Assembly: GCA_947474365.1 (NCBI GenBank)
Contig: CANJIU010000018.1
Span: 1-64,000 of the forward strand
Length of the DNA: 64,000 bases
Reading direction: 5' to 3'
Source of the DNA: Opitutia bacterium
GTDB lineage: Bacteria > Verrucomicrobiota > Verrucomicrobiia > Opitutales > Opitutaceae
The notes below the pieces were generated by a model. The model was given only the letters and a program-made list of their open reading frames with translations. It ran no database searches and was not told where the DNA came from. This document shows positions 16,050 to 25,331 of the stretch, one piece after another; position 1 is the first letter of the stretch, and each line of letters opens with the position of its first letter. A program made the translations under genes and the position numbers.

Positions 16050-18143
16050 ATGAGCCTGTCGCGTTGCTGCGCCTCGTGTTTTTTCGTCGCGGGCCTGGTG
16101 GCCCTCCATTTGTCCTTCGCGGCCCTGCCGCCCGCCGGACTTGTGGGCCATTGGCGTTTCGAATCGCTCCGGGAGAACCGCGCCCCCGATCAATCGCCGT
16201 CAGGAAATCCGCTGGTCGTGAATCATGCGGTCACGCATCCGGAAAGCGGATCAGCCGCGAGCCTTGCCTGCGACGGATTCGAAGTCGGCGGACGGATCGA
16301 CGAACGCACGCCCCTGATTTTCAAGCAGGGGCTGACGATTGCACTGTGGGTCTGGCCCGTGCGCTCCACTGGCTACGAACCGTTGCTCGGCCGCCCCAAC
16401 CCCAACCCGGCGTGGACCACACCCCTGACGGGACTCTATCTTTCCGAAGCGCGTCCGGTCTTCGGCCTGCTCCCCGCGAAGAAGAAATTCCTCCTTGAGG
16501 GCTCCGCGCTTCCGCTTCGTTCGTGGTCGCTCATCGTTGTGACCGCGGATGAACACCACGCAACACTCTGGGTCAACGGGGTGAAATCCGCCGAGGCGAA
16601 TGAGTCGCTGTCATTCCCCGCGCCGGGCCAGCTGCCCTGGTTTTTCGGCCGCTCCACGACCCAGTTCTTTCGCGGGCGTCTGGGCGAATCGCTCCTCTGG
16701 AACCGCGCCTTGAATCCGGGTGAGGTCGCGGCCGTTCTCGCGGAAACGGCCCCGCGCCACGCCAACGCGGAGCCTTCCAGTGAAAGCCAGGCCGCCTCCT
16801 GGGGCGATCGAATGGTCGAGGTCGGGTCTCCCGGTTCCAGACCCGACGGCGCGGCCTGGCGGATGCGCCCCACGCGGACGCTCGGGGGTCTGAACGGTTT
16901 TGTTGCCGCCCAGCCGCTCGCGACGGATCGGTGGGGTGGTCGAACCGACCGCCCCGCACGACGCGCAACCGGCTTTTTCCGCACGGAGCAGATTGACGGA
17001 CGCTGGTGGCTCGTGACGCCCGAGGGCCATCTTTTCTGGAACGTCGGCATCAACAGCGTCCGCCCACCACGCGCGATCTCCCCGGCGACGGGGAAGAATT
17101 TCGCGACTACGGCCACCGCTGATTTGCGGGCGCTTGGTTACAATGGCCTCGGCAACGGGAGCGTTTCCACCCTGCAATCGGTCCGGGATCCACTCCCATG
17201 GAGCATCCGACTCAATTTCATGGCCAGCTTCGCCCAGAAGCACCAACAGACTTATCCGACCAGCGGGCACACCGGCTTCAAGGAACAGTGCTTTCCCGTT
17301 TTTCATCCGGACTTTCCGGCCTGGGCGCAAAAACACGCGGGGTCCCTCGCGGCGACCGTCGACTCTCCGGCGGTGCTGGGAATTTTCACCGACAACGAGC
17401 TCCAATGCCCCGTCGATCTCCTCGACCGGCACTTTCGCCTGCCGGCCGACGACCCCTACCTTCGCCACGGACGCGCCGCGGCCCTCGCCTGGCTGGCGGC
17501 GGAGGGCCGGTCGGCGGATCCGGCCCAATTTACGCTAAAGGATCGCTACCGGTTTATCGCGTATGTCTTCTCCACTTACGCCAAAATCGTGCACGATGCC
17601 ATTCGCGCCGTTGATCGGAACCACCTCATCCTCGGTCCGCGTTGCAATGTCCACCGTGGCCAGTTCGACAATCCCTGGTTCTGGCCGGCGATCGGCCCCT
17701 GGATCGACGTCGTCGCCGTCAACTACTATGCCTTGTGGGGACCGCGCCGGGACGAGATCCAGGAGTGGAGCGAGGCGATGCAGCGGCCAATCATGCTGAC
17801 CGAATGGTATGCCAAGGCGATGGACGCACCGGGACTCGCCAACACGAATGGCGCTGGCTGGCTCGTCCGCAATCAGGCCGACCGGGCGAAGTATTACCAG
17901 CATTTCGTCCTCGCCGCGTGCGAGACACCGGCGCTCGTCGGGTTTCACTATTTCAAATATCTCGACGATGACTCCGACTCGGTTGCGCTCGATTCCGCCG
18001 GCGGCGCCAACAAGGGCCTTTATCACGCCGACGGTACGCCGTGGGTCGAGTTGCAGGACGCGGCTCGAGAGGTAAATTATCAGATCTATCCGTTGATCGA
18101 TTTCTTCACCGCGCGGGCGGCCCGGCACTCCCCCAGACAGTGA
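16050..18143 (+). CDS. Secreted LamG-domain, beta-agarase-like glycoside hydrolase
   Basis: A 697-residue exported protein with a signal peptide (CCASCFFVAGLVALHLSFA). Residues about 28-235 form a LamG/concanavalin domain (LVGHWRFESL, LTIALWVWP, ATLWVNGV, RLGESLLWNRALNPGEVAAV). The catalytic half (about 300-690) begins with FFRTEQIDGRWWLVTPEGHL FW, a hallmark of agarase-like (GH50-related) TIM barrels. Likely acid pair residues are E450 in TDNEL and E585 in LTEWYAKAMD. The start was placed at the ATG before the signal peptide; the long upstream frame lies over the divergent gene and is a shadow. True substrate unknown. Confidence 0.85.
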   Translation: MSLSRCCASCFFVAGLVALHLSFAALPPAGLVGHWRFESLRENRAPDQSPSGNPLVVNHAVTHPESGSAASLACDGFEVGGRIDERTPLIFKQGLTIALWVWPVRSTGYEPLLGRPNPNPAWTTPLTGLYLSEARPVFGLLPAKKKFLLEGSALPLRSWSLIVVTADEHHATLWVNGVKSAEANESLSFPAPGQLPWFFGRSTTQFFRGRLGESLLWNRALNPGEVAAVLAETAPRHANAEPSSESQAASWGDRMVEVGSPGSRPDGAAWRMRPTRTLGGLNGFVAAQPLATDRWGGRTDRPARRATGFFRTEQIDGRWWLVTPEGHLFWNVGINSVRPPRAISPATGKNFATTATADLRALGYNGLGNGSVSTLQSVRDPLPWSIRLNFMASFAQKHQQTYPTSGHTGFKEQCFPVFHPDFPAWAQKHAGSLAATVDSPAVLGIFTDNELQCPVDLLDRHFRLPADDPYLRHGRAAALAWLAAEGRSADPAQFTLKDRYRFIAYVFSTYAKIVHDAIRAVDRNHLILGPRCNVHRGQFDNPWFWPAIGPWIDVVAVNYYALWGPRRDEIQEWSEAMQRPIMLTEWYAKAMDAPGLANTNGAGWLVRNQADRAKYYQHFVLAACETPALVGFHYFKYLDDDSDSVALDSAGGANKGLYHADGTPWVELQDAAREVNYQIYPLIDFFTARAARHSPRQ

Positions 18144-18235
18144 AGGGTCCCCACCCGCGGCTGGCGGCGCGCATGGTCCTCGCGGAGCCTTTCTCCCTGT
18201 TGTGACCGACGACCGCCAGGTCGCAGACGGCAAAT

Positions 18236-18697
18236 TTACTTCCCGCCAATCCGTTGGGAGATAATCCCATCGAGCGACGCCTTGCCGGCGCCGTAGATCA
18301 TCACGATGGCCGCGAGGCCGAGGACGAGCAGGTGGTATTCGAAACCTTCGCCCTTCTGGTTGCCGTTCCAGTTCATGAAAAACCCGTTCGTGGCATGCAC
18401 CGAGAGGATCGCTACCGCCATGACTGCGGCCATGCCGAAGGCGGCGACGCGACCGAAGAGCCCCAGGATCAATGCCAGCGCCCCCGCGAACTCCGCCGCG
18501 ATGGCGAGAAACGCGAACACCGCGGGAATGTGCAGCGTGCCGGTGAAGAATCCCATCGTGCCGCTGTAGCCGTAACCGCCGAACCAGCCGAGGGCCTTTT
18601 GGGCCCCGTGGGGAAACATGACGAGACCCAACGTGAGTCGCGCCACGAGCGGCGCGGCACTGTCGTTGGTCCGGGTGAGGAAGGAGAGAGCGTTCAT
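18236..18697 (-). CDS. DoxX family membrane protein
   Basis: A 153-residue inner-membrane protein with about four helices. The DoxX pattern is clear: LVARLTLGLVMFPHGAQKAL, then FLAIAAEFAGALALILGLFG and AAVMAVAILSVHATNGFFMN. Members are often linked to redox or thiol stress, but the reaction is unknown. It lies 92 bp behind the pirin gene on the same strand, with a LysR regulator divergent from both. The ATG at 18697 gives the usual length. Confidence 0.88.
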   Translation of the reverse strand: MNALSFLTRTNDSAAPLVARLTLGLVMFPHGAQKALGWFGGYGYSGTMGFFTGTLHIPAVFAFLAIAAEFAGALALILGLFGRVAAFGMAAVMAVAILSVHATNGFFMNWNGNQKGEGFEYHLLVLGLAAIVMIYGAGKASLDGIISQRIGGK

Positions 18698-18789
18698 GGA
18701 TTTGTCGTTTTGGATGTTTGGATTGAAAAGAGTGGATCGTTTTTTCCCGCGGCCTCCGGCATGCACCGATGAGCCGGCGCAGAGGGCAA

Positions 18790-19509
18790 TTACTTCAGGT
18801 CGAAGAGGAGGGCTTCCACGGGACCAGTCGCCGTGAACGTGAGCAGGCCGGGAATCTCGGTGCTCGCGCCGTCTCCGGTGGCAAGCTCGACTCCGTTGAA
18901 GGCCAGCGTGCCGTCGGCGATCTGCAGCCAGGCGCCGCGACCCGGCTTCAACTCGTGCGTCACCGATTCTCCGGTCTTGAGGCGTAGACGGTAAATGTCT
19001 GCGTCTTGGTGAATCGTCGCGGATCCCTGGCGACCGTCGGGTGAGATGAGGAGCACCTTCGGCGCGGTGGCATGTTCGACCGTCGGATGCCACTCCGTGT
19101 AGGTCGGCGCGAGGCCGCGCTCGCGGGGCAGAATCCAGATTTGCAGGAAATGGGTGAGTTTGTCGGCCGAGGGATTGAATTCACTGTGCGTGACTCCGCG
19201 GCCCGCGCTCATGAGTTGAACCTGTCCCGGCTGCAACACCCGGGAATTACCCAGGCTGTCGCGATGGGCCAGTGCGCCTTCGAGCACGTAGCTAAAAATC
19301 TCCATGTCGTGGTGCGGATGGGCGCCGAAGCCCCGGCCGGGCGCGACGCGGTCGTCGTTGATCACGCGCAGGGATCGAAAACCGGAGTGCGCCGGATCGT
19401 AGTAGTCGGCGAACGAGAACGAGTGGTGAGAGTTCAGCCAGCCGTGATCGGCGTGGCCGCGTTCCTGAGCGCGGCGGATAGTGAGGTCGGTCGTTGACGT
19501 GGTCTTCAT
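18790..19509 (-). CDS. Pirin family bicupin protein
   Basis: A 239-residue pirin. The metal-binding cupin is visible in GAHPHHDMEIFSYVLEG with a downstream GRGVTHSEF block, plus the N-terminal WLNSHHSFSFADYYDP signature and a second, degenerate cupin in the C-terminal half. Pirins can act as iron-dependent quercetinase-type dioxygenases or redox-sensing cofactors; which applies here is not clear. The ATG at 19509 was chosen because the upstream extension runs into the shared regulatory region. It pairs with DoxX downstream. Confidence 0.9.
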   Translation of the reverse strand: MKTTSTTDLTIRRAQERGHADHGWLNSHHSFSFADYYDPAHSGFRSLRVINDDRVAPGRGFGAHPHHDMEIFSYVLEGALAHRDSLGNSRVLQPGQVQLMSAGRGVTHSEFNPSADKLTHFLQIWILPRERGLAPTYTEWHPTVEHATAPKVLLISPDGRQGSATIHQDADIYRLRLKTGESVTHELKPGRGAWLQIADGTLAFNGVELATGDGASTEIPGLLTFTATGPVEALLFDLK

Positions 19510-19565
19510 GTGACCAGTATGCCAGCGCGAAGCGAAACCGGCCAATGCTGAGTTCTTTGCCTGAG

Positions 19566-19583
19566 CCATACTTTCAGTTATGG
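19566..19583. promoter_or_regulatory. Possible LysR operator between pirin and LysR genes
   Basis: CCATA and TATGG form a dyad with an 8-base centre in the short divergent region. LysR regulators often bind such dyads near T-N11-A sites to repress themselves and activate the neighbour. The position is suggestive, but the fit to the consensus is loose. Confidence 0.35.
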
Positions 19584-19591
19584 TCCGGCGC

Positions 19592-20482
19592 ATGGAGCTC
19601 CGACAGCTGCGTTACTTCGTCGCCGTGGCCGAGACCGGCAACATCAGCCGTGCGGCGCAGAAGATTTTCCTGACCCAGCCCGCGCTGAGCCGGCAGATCA
19701 AGACGTTGGAAGAGGAAATCGGGCAATGCCTCCTCGAGCGGCATGCGCACTCGGTCAAACTCACGCCCGCGGGCGAGGTCATGCTGCGAGAGGCCCGGGA
19801 GATCCTGCAGTATGCCGATCAGGCGATCGAGCGGGTGCGCGCTTCGGCGGCGGGTGGCCGGCTGCGGATCGGCTACTCGCCCTCACTGGCGAGCGGATTG
19901 CTTTCGCCGGCGGTCGCCAGCTTCACCCAGGTGCACCCCGGCACCCGGGTGGAACTGTTCGATCTGGCAAGCGGGGAGTTGTTGAGCGGACTGGAGTCGG
20001 GCCGGCTGGACGTGGTGGTGACGGCAACGGGCGACGACGGTCTCCGCGGCATCACGTGGGCGCCGCTGCTGCGCACGCCATTTCGGCTGGCGGTGGGTCG
20101 GCAACACCCGCTCGCCCGGGTGTCGCGGGTGTTGCCGGAGGACGTCGTTCGTGAACCGCTGCTCGTGCTCCGTCCGAAGGAATATCCGGACTATTGGGAA
20201 ACGGTCAGCGGCTGGTTGCAGCAACACGGCGTGCGGGCGCGGATCGCCGGCGAATACGATGGTGCGGACAGCCTGGTGGCGGCCGTGGCGTCGGGCTTGG
20301 GGGTCGCGATCGTCACCGCGCGCACAGGCCATCTTTTTCCCTCCCGCGTGCGCCTCAAGGTGCTCACCGCCGCTCCGAAGCCGCTGTGCGTTGCCGCCGG
20401 CTACCGGGCGGACCGAGCGGACGACAAGCCGCTCGCCGTGTTCCTCGCGGAACTGAGGCGTGCGGCGGACGCGGTGAAATGA
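19592..20482 (+). CDS. LysR-family transcriptional regulator
   Basis: A 296-residue regulator. The N-terminal helix-turn-helix is standard (MELRQLRYFVAVAETGNISR, AAQKIFLTQPALSRQIKTLE). The rest is a periplasmic-binding-like effector domain starting at LRIGYSPSLASGLL. The start at 19592 (MELRQLRYF) matches the family better than an in-frame ATG four codons upstream. It is transcribed away from the pirin-DoxX pair, the classic layout for a LysR protein controlling its divergent neighbours. The effector is unknown. Confidence 0.92.
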   Translation: MELRQLRYFVAVAETGNISRAAQKIFLTQPALSRQIKTLEEEIGQCLLERHAHSVKLTPAGEVMLREAREILQYADQAIERVRASAAGGRLRIGYSPSLASGLLSPAVASFTQVHPGTRVELFDLASGELLSGLESGRLDVVVTATGDDGLRGITWAPLLRTPFRLAVGRQHPLARVSRVLPEDVVREPLLVLRPKEYPDYWETVSGWLQQHGVRARIAGEYDGADSLVAAVASGLGVAIVTARTGHLFPSRVRLKVLTAAPKPLCVAAGYRADRADDKPLAVFLAELRRAADAVK

Positions 20483-20507
20483 TCCTTCGTGCCCGGTCGC
20501 GACCCGG

Positions 20508-23500
20508 TCAGAACTCGAACGAGTTCGTGATCGTCCACTTGTTGGGCTGCGGAATGCGGGCGCTCGCCACCTGGCCGTTGGGCTGGGAGGTGATCGCGAT
20601 CAGATCGTTGGGTCCGAAGAGATCGCGGACGTTGAGTTGCACGCTCCAGCGGACCTTGTCGCGGAGGATTTTCCGGCTGTAGCGCAGCCAGGCGTCGTAG
20701 TTGATCTCGTTGCTGCCGTAGTAGGGCTTCGTGACGTCGTAGACCCAGGCGCCGATGGCGTTTTTCTTGACGGGGAAGCCGGTGGCAACGCGATCCTGCC
20801 AGCGGACGGCGCCGCCGACGCTGAAGCCGCGGAGCCGCCCCTCGCGGAAATCATAGTTGTTCACGAGATTGTAGCGCCAGCGCCGGAGCTCCTGGACGGG
20901 CGAGCCGTCGGCGGCGACGGCATTGAGGTACGGCACGTACATGTTGTTGATCGCGAGGACGCCGAGCTGGTTGGTGAAGCCGCCGAAATACGGGATGTCC
21001 TCAAAGCCGTTCATCTGCCGTGTATTCGTAGCCTGGATGCCATCGCCATCGGTCCACAGCGGCAGGTTCTTCTTCACGAACTCGGCGAAATCGGCGCCGA
21101 CGTTGGTCTTGCGCGCCTGCTGCATCGCGGCGTTGAAGGAGATGCGCCAGTTCTTCGTGGGATTGAACGTGCCCTCGAATTCCCAGCCCTCGGAGACCGT
21201 GTCGGCGACGTTGCCGACATTCGGCGGGCGGGTGGCGGTCCAGTTGCCGCCTGCGACGGGCTGGGTGAAAGCCCACGTCTGCGCGAGCAGCGGGTCGACG
21301 GGGCGGAGCCATTCGGCGGCGGTGCGCTGGGTGAACCAGAGGTTGCGCGCGGTCGTTTCCGCTGGCGTGAGCACGGGGTTGAGAATGTTGGCCTGCGCCG
21401 GGTCGGTGAGGCTCGCCCGGAGCGGGAGGTAACGGGGATCGCTCGGCGCGAAGCCAAACCATTTGTTGATCAGCACCTCGTTGACCTGTGTGCCGCGGAG
21501 GCCGTTCATCGCGCGCACGACGTCGTTGCCCGGCCAGAAGGTGTTGTAGATCGTAACGCCGTCGTTCGATTGCGTGGTCCGGTAGCGATTGACTCGCAGG
21601 GTGAATTTCTGGTCGAGGGCGGAGATCGTGACGCCGAGATCCTTGGTCTTGCCGGCGGGCGGGCTGAAGGGCCGGCCGTAGACGTCGGCGATGGTGGAGT
21701 TGGGCCGGAAGTTTTTCGACTCGTTGTAGGAGAGGCTGAAGTCGGTGCCGCGGGGCAGCCAGCGTTTCACGAACTGCGGGGCGTGCAGCACGCCGCTCCA
21801 GCTCAGGGTGGAATCCTTCGCGTAGATCGAGGGCGTCGCCGGCAGCGTCCACGCCGGGTTGTAGGGATCGGTTTCGCCGGTGAGCGAAGCCTGCCGGGCG
21901 GGGCCGGCGTCCCGGAGGTCGAACTCATCCCGGCGCCAGCCCACGAGGCCGACGAGTTTGTCGCTGAAGAGGTAGCTCTGCCAGACGAACGATTCGCTCT
22001 TGGTCTTGTTCGAGCTTTTCGAGGCGCCATTGTAGAGTTTGCTGATGTCGCGTTCATTCGCGCTCAGCGTGGTGACCGGGGCGTAGACCCACTGGTTGAT
22101 GCGGCTGTCGAAGAGGAGCGCCGTGCCCGACGCCTGCGGCGTATGGACCGCGGTGATGCCGGAGATGTTGGCGCCGGCGGCGGAGGTGGCGTTGGCCAGC
22201 GAACCCCCGAGGTAGTGGATGCCGGCATAGGTCGGGTAGGTCGTGGTGTTGGGGTTGTTGGCGTAGGCGTTGAGTTCGAGACCGTAGGAGTAGCCGGAGA
22301 TGCTGCGGCTGAAGTTGTCCACCTTTTGATCCGTGTAGGATCCGGTGAACACATGGCGGCCGAGGTGGCGCACCAGGCCGGATTTCTGGCGCATATCGAG
22401 CGTGGCGTAGGCGGTACCGCGGAACGCCTCGCGCGTGGTATCGACGAGGTTGTTGCCGATCGAATCGGAGGAAACGAACGGCCGGCCGAAGTTGGCGTTG
22501 GGCTTTCCGTCGACGAGCTTCGTGTTCATGTCGACGTAGATCGTGTAGGCGTCGTAGCCGAACATGCCGAGATTATCCCGATAGTGGTTTTGTTTGTCGT
22601 AGACGACCTCAACTCCCACGAGGTCGCGGAGGAAGGTCTGGCGAAAGGTGGCGTTGAGCGCGCGGAAGTCGGCCTGCTCGCGCTTGTTGGGACCGTCGAG
22701 GAGCTGGTCGTAGAAGTTGAAGATCGAGGGATCGCGCAGCTCCTGGTAGCGCCACAGGCCCTTGTAGGCCTCGCCGGCGGGAGCGAACTGCTGGTTGAGG
22801 AAGAACAGCGGGTTGTTGCCCTGGGAGGTGTAATTGCCGATCGCATACCATTGGGTGTTCGGAGTGCCGCCGCCGCTGCGCATGAACGGCGGCACGCCGT
22901 TGCCACCCTGCACCGCGGAGGCCGGATCGGTGAAGACCGCGCCCACGGCACCGAACCAGCGGCCAGGGGATCCGAGCTGGGCGTTGAGGAAGGGATTGTT
23001 CGTGACCGAGCCGGGGGTCGTCGGATCGAGCGCGACCTTGTTGAGCACTTTGAACCAGGCGGAGATGCCGTCGTGCGGCGGATTCGGGCGCGGCCGGTTG
23101 GAATCCTGGATGCCCGCCTCGTAGCTGACCTGCAGCTGTGTCAGGCCGCTTGCGACGAGCTTGGGTTCCCATTTGAGGGCGGCGAAGAGACGGCGGTCAT
23201 CCTCAAATGCCGGCTGCTGACGATAGGCCTCATGCTTGTTGAGGGAAATCATCCGGAGGCCGAGCGTGCCCTTGATGATCGACTGGTTGAGGTCGAGGAC
23301 CTCCCGGTGGGAATCGAAGCGCCCGACCGTTTGATCAAACTTGAACGTGCTCTTCTGGAGATTGGCGGTTCGGAGCTGGTTGTTGATGATGCCGGCCGGG
23401 CTGCCCAGGCCGAACAGGATGGCGTTGGCGCCGCGGGAAATATCGACCCGCTCGGTGTTGTAGGAATCAAGCGGGATGTTCGTCAGGAAGAAATCGCGGG

Positions 23501-23939
23501 TGAGATCAGCGCCCGCGAGACCCCTAACCCGCGTCGACTGGCTTGGACTCTGCAACGTGCCCTCCGCACTGGAGAAACCATTGCCGGTGCCGACTCCGGA
23601 GAAGTTTCCCTCGAATCCGCCAAACTCGGTGTTGGTCGTGTAAACGAGGATGTCCCGAAGGTTGGTCGACGCCGTGTCGGTCATGAACTGCGAGGTCACG
23701 ACGGAGATCGCCGCGCCGACATCGCGCAGCTCGGTACGCAGCCGCGTGCCGGCAAGGGTCGACGTGGCGGCGTAGCCGCGGTCCTCGGATTCCTCGACGA
23801 CGAACGGACTCAGCTTCACCGTCTCGTCGGACGAGAAAGACAGCGGCGGGACGGCCGGCGCGCCCTGAGCCGCGAGCGGCGGCACGAGCAGGGAGACGAG
23901 GGACAGGGCGGCGAGACAGGTTCTGGTCAGGGTTTGCAT
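20508..23939 (-). CDS. TonB-dependent outer-membrane receptor
   Basis: A 1143-residue receptor. The signal peptide (LAALSLVSLLVPPLAAQG) is followed by the LSPFVVEESEDRGYAATSTL segment typical of Verrucomicrobial receptors, a plug domain (TRLRTELRDVGAAISVVTSQ, FLTNIPLDSYNTERVDISRG, LFGLGSPAGIINNQL) and a large beta barrel ending in TITNSFEF. There is no N-terminal signalling domain, so it is a simple importer. It stands alone, convergent with the LysR gene. Ligand unknown. Confidence 0.92.
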   Translation of the reverse strand: MQTLTRTCLAALSLVSLLVPPLAAQGAPAVPPLSFSSDETVKLSPFVVEESEDRGYAATSTLAGTRLRTELRDVGAAISVVTSQFMTDTASTNLRDILVYTTNTEFGGFEGNFSGVGTGNGFSSAEGTLQSPSQSTRVRGLAGADLTRDFFLTNIPLDSYNTERVDISRGANAILFGLGSPAGIINNQLRTANLQKSTFKFDQTVGRFDSHREVLDLNQSIIKGTLGLRMISLNKHEAYRQQPAFEDDRRLFAALKWEPKLVASGLTQLQVSYEAGIQDSNRPRPNPPHDGISAWFKVLNKVALDPTTPGSVTNNPFLNAQLGSPGRWFGAVGAVFTDPASAVQGGNGVPPFMRSGGGTPNTQWYAIGNYTSQGNNPLFFLNQQFAPAGEAYKGLWRYQELRDPSIFNFYDQLLDGPNKREQADFRALNATFRQTFLRDLVGVEVVYDKQNHYRDNLGMFGYDAYTIYVDMNTKLVDGKPNANFGRPFVSSDSIGNNLVDTTREAFRGTAYATLDMRQKSGLVRHLGRHVFTGSYTDQKVDNFSRSISGYSYGLELNAYANNPNTTTYPTYAGIHYLGGSLANATSAAGANISGITAVHTPQASGTALLFDSRINQWVYAPVTTLSANERDISKLYNGASKSSNKTKSESFVWQSYLFSDKLVGLVGWRRDEFDLRDAGPARQASLTGETDPYNPAWTLPATPSIYAKDSTLSWSGVLHAPQFVKRWLPRGTDFSLSYNESKNFRPNSTIADVYGRPFSPPAGKTKDLGVTISALDQKFTLRVNRYRTTQSNDGVTIYNTFWPGNDVVRAMNGLRGTQVNEVLINKWFGFAPSDPRYLPLRASLTDPAQANILNPVLTPAETTARNLWFTQRTAAEWLRPVDPLLAQTWAFTQPVAGGNWTATRPPNVGNVADTVSEGWEFEGTFNPTKNWRISFNAAMQQARKTNVGADFAEFVKKNLPLWTDGDGIQATNTRQMNGFEDIPYFGGFTNQLGVLAINNMYVPYLNAVAADGSPVQELRRWRYNLVNNYDFREGRLRGFSVGGAVRWQDRVATGFPVKKNAIGAWVYDVTKPYYGSNEINYDAWLRYSRKILRDKVRWSVQLNVRDLFGPNDLIAITSQPNGQVASARIPQPNKWTITNSFEF

Positions 23940-24001
23940 GTAGTGGCGCGGTGAGGTTTTAGCGGGAAATTCCGCTGCCGCGCGGCGGCGAAACTACAGT
24001 T

Positions 24002-24031
24002 GTTATAGGCTAGCCCGCCTGCTTGGCTAGC
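24002..24031 (-). promoter_or_regulatory. Possible promoter/operator of the TonB receptor
   Basis: On the minus strand a TATAAC hexamer (24002-24007) lies about 60 bp before the start codon. Just upstream, GCTAGCC (24009-24015) and GGCTAGC (24025-24031) form a perfect 7-bp inverted repeat with a 9-bp centre, overlapping the expected -35 region. This suits a repressor site. No partner regulator is evident. Confidence 0.35.
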
Positions 24032-24127
24032 TCAACCGCCGAGTTGCGTATGGTGGCGTACCAAATGTCGCACTGCGGCTGTTCTCGCCTGCGTTTGTGC
24101 CCTGGGTGGAAACCGTTTGACGCCGCC

Positions 24128-24745
24128 TCAGATCCGTCGCTTCGCGGGAGCGGAGGATTCTTCCGGCGCCGTCGGCAGGAAGTTCAACGCTAGGAAACCG
24201 AGCGCGGCGCGGGCATCGGCGTAGAGGGAGCCGAATTCCTGCTGCATGGGATTGTTGGCGACCATCGCGCCCGCGGTCGGGAGCACCGAACCGACAAATC
24301 TTCCGGAAAGATCCTGTACCGTGTCGGCCAGCAACGCCGCATCAGCCGCAGCCGCGGCCGGAGGGGTGGCGACCGCGACCGGTGCAGGAATTTCCGGGCT
24401 GCGGTTGAAATAAACCATCGCGACCGACAATGCCGCCATCGCCGCGCCGGTGGCCAGTGCCCCGCGCCAGCTCGGTGAGCTTTCGGTTGCCGGCGCCGCC
24501 GAGCGCACGGCCCGCATGATGGCGCGCGTCCGGACGTCATCCTCGTCCGCCTGCGCCCGCACGATCGGTGCCGCTGAACTCCGCAAGGCCGCATCGAGGG
24601 CGGCACCCGCGCGAACAAAATCCCGGCACTCCGCGCAGGATGCGACGTGCGGCGGATTCGCGGACTCGACGAGCGAACACCACTGGCGAACGACGCGGCA
24701 AACCAGACGTGGGGCCGGGCGGATGGGGGACGGGGTGTTTTTCAT
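24128..24745 (-). CDS. Zinc-type (ZAS) transmembrane anti-sigma factor
   Basis: A 205-residue protein whose start overlaps the stop of the ECF sigma gene by 4 bp. The N-terminal part has PPHVASCAEC, the H-x3-C-x2-C signature of zinc-binding anti-sigma domains. One membrane helix follows (LATGAAMAALSVAMVYF) and then an Ala/Pro-rich outer part. It should hold the sigma factor at the membrane until a signal arrives. The ATG at 24745 was picked because of the coupling and because the longer frame only shadows the sigma gene. Confidence 0.8.
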   Translation of the reverse strand: MKNTPSPIRPAPRLVCRVVRQWCSLVESANPPHVASCAECRDFVRAGAALDAALRSSAAPIVRAQADEDDVRTRAIMRAVRSAAPATESSPSWRGALATGAAMAALSVAMVYFNRSPEIPAPVAVATPPAAAAADAALLADTVQDLSGRFVGSVLPTAGAMVANNPMQQEFGSLYADARAALGFLALNFLPTAPEESSAPAKRRI

Positions 24746-25329
24746 GACGCGGTTTCTCCTTTCAACAAATGCTGGCGGGCGCGGTGGACGAGGACCTTCA
24801 CGTGGATCCGGGTGAGACCCATGATGTCTGCGGTTTCCTCGACGGACTTCTCCTCGGCAAATCGCAGCCAGAGGGCCTCGAATTCCCGTTGCGACAGGGT
24901 GCGCCGCGCGCGGTCCCAAAGTTGATCGGCGTGATCGCGGCCTTCGGCCCGATCGGCCGGTGACGGCCCGGTGGCCGCGAAATCCGGCGGCAGGCTTTCC
25001 CATTTTTTCGCCGAGCGAAAATGATTCAGTGCCGTGCGCCGCGCGATCGTCAGCAGCCAATTCGTTATTGGACGTCCGACATCAACACGGTCGAGATGGC
25101 GATGGGCCTTGATGAATGTCTGCTGCGTGAGGTCCTCGGCATCCTCGCGCTGGCGCGTCATCTGCAGGAGAAAATGAAATACCCGCCCCTGATGGTTGCG
25201 TACGATCTGTTCAAACGCCCGGGCGTCACCCGCGATCGCCGCCCGCACGATCTCGGCGTCGGCGGAGAGAGCATCCTCCGCCTCCGGCAGGGGCTCAGCG
25301 GTGCGCGGTGCGGGCGAGAGCGCCATCAT
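24742..25329 (-). CDS. ECF RNA polymerase sigma factor
   Basis: A 195-residue sigma-70 family factor. Region 2 runs through FEQIVRNHQGRVFHFLLQMT and DAEDLTQQTFIKAHRHLDR; region 4 through LSQREFEALWLRFAEEKSVE and ETADIMGLTRIHVKVLVHRA. It sits between a secreted protein (2-bp gap) and a zinc-type anti-sigma factor (4-bp overlap), one operon. A TGTAACC/GTGTAGT motif before this operon recurs before the ABC operon at 30678-30706, so these are its likely targets. Confidence 0.9.
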   Translation of the reverse strand: MMALSPAPRTAEPLPEAEDALSADAEIVRAAIAGDARAFEQIVRNHQGRVFHFLLQMTRQREDAEDLTQQTFIKAHRHLDRVDVGRPITNWLLTIARRTALNHFRSAKKWESLPPDFAATGPSPADRAEGRDHADQLWDRARRTLSQREFEALWLRFAEEKSVEETADIMGLTRIHVKVLVHRARQHLLKGETAS

Positions 25330-25331
25330 TG

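Noticed and set aside
20637..23954. 1105-codon open frame opposite the TonB receptor
   Set aside because: It is a GC-rich antisense shadow. The minus strand carries clear plug and barrel motifs, while the plus frame has a biased, repetitive composition.
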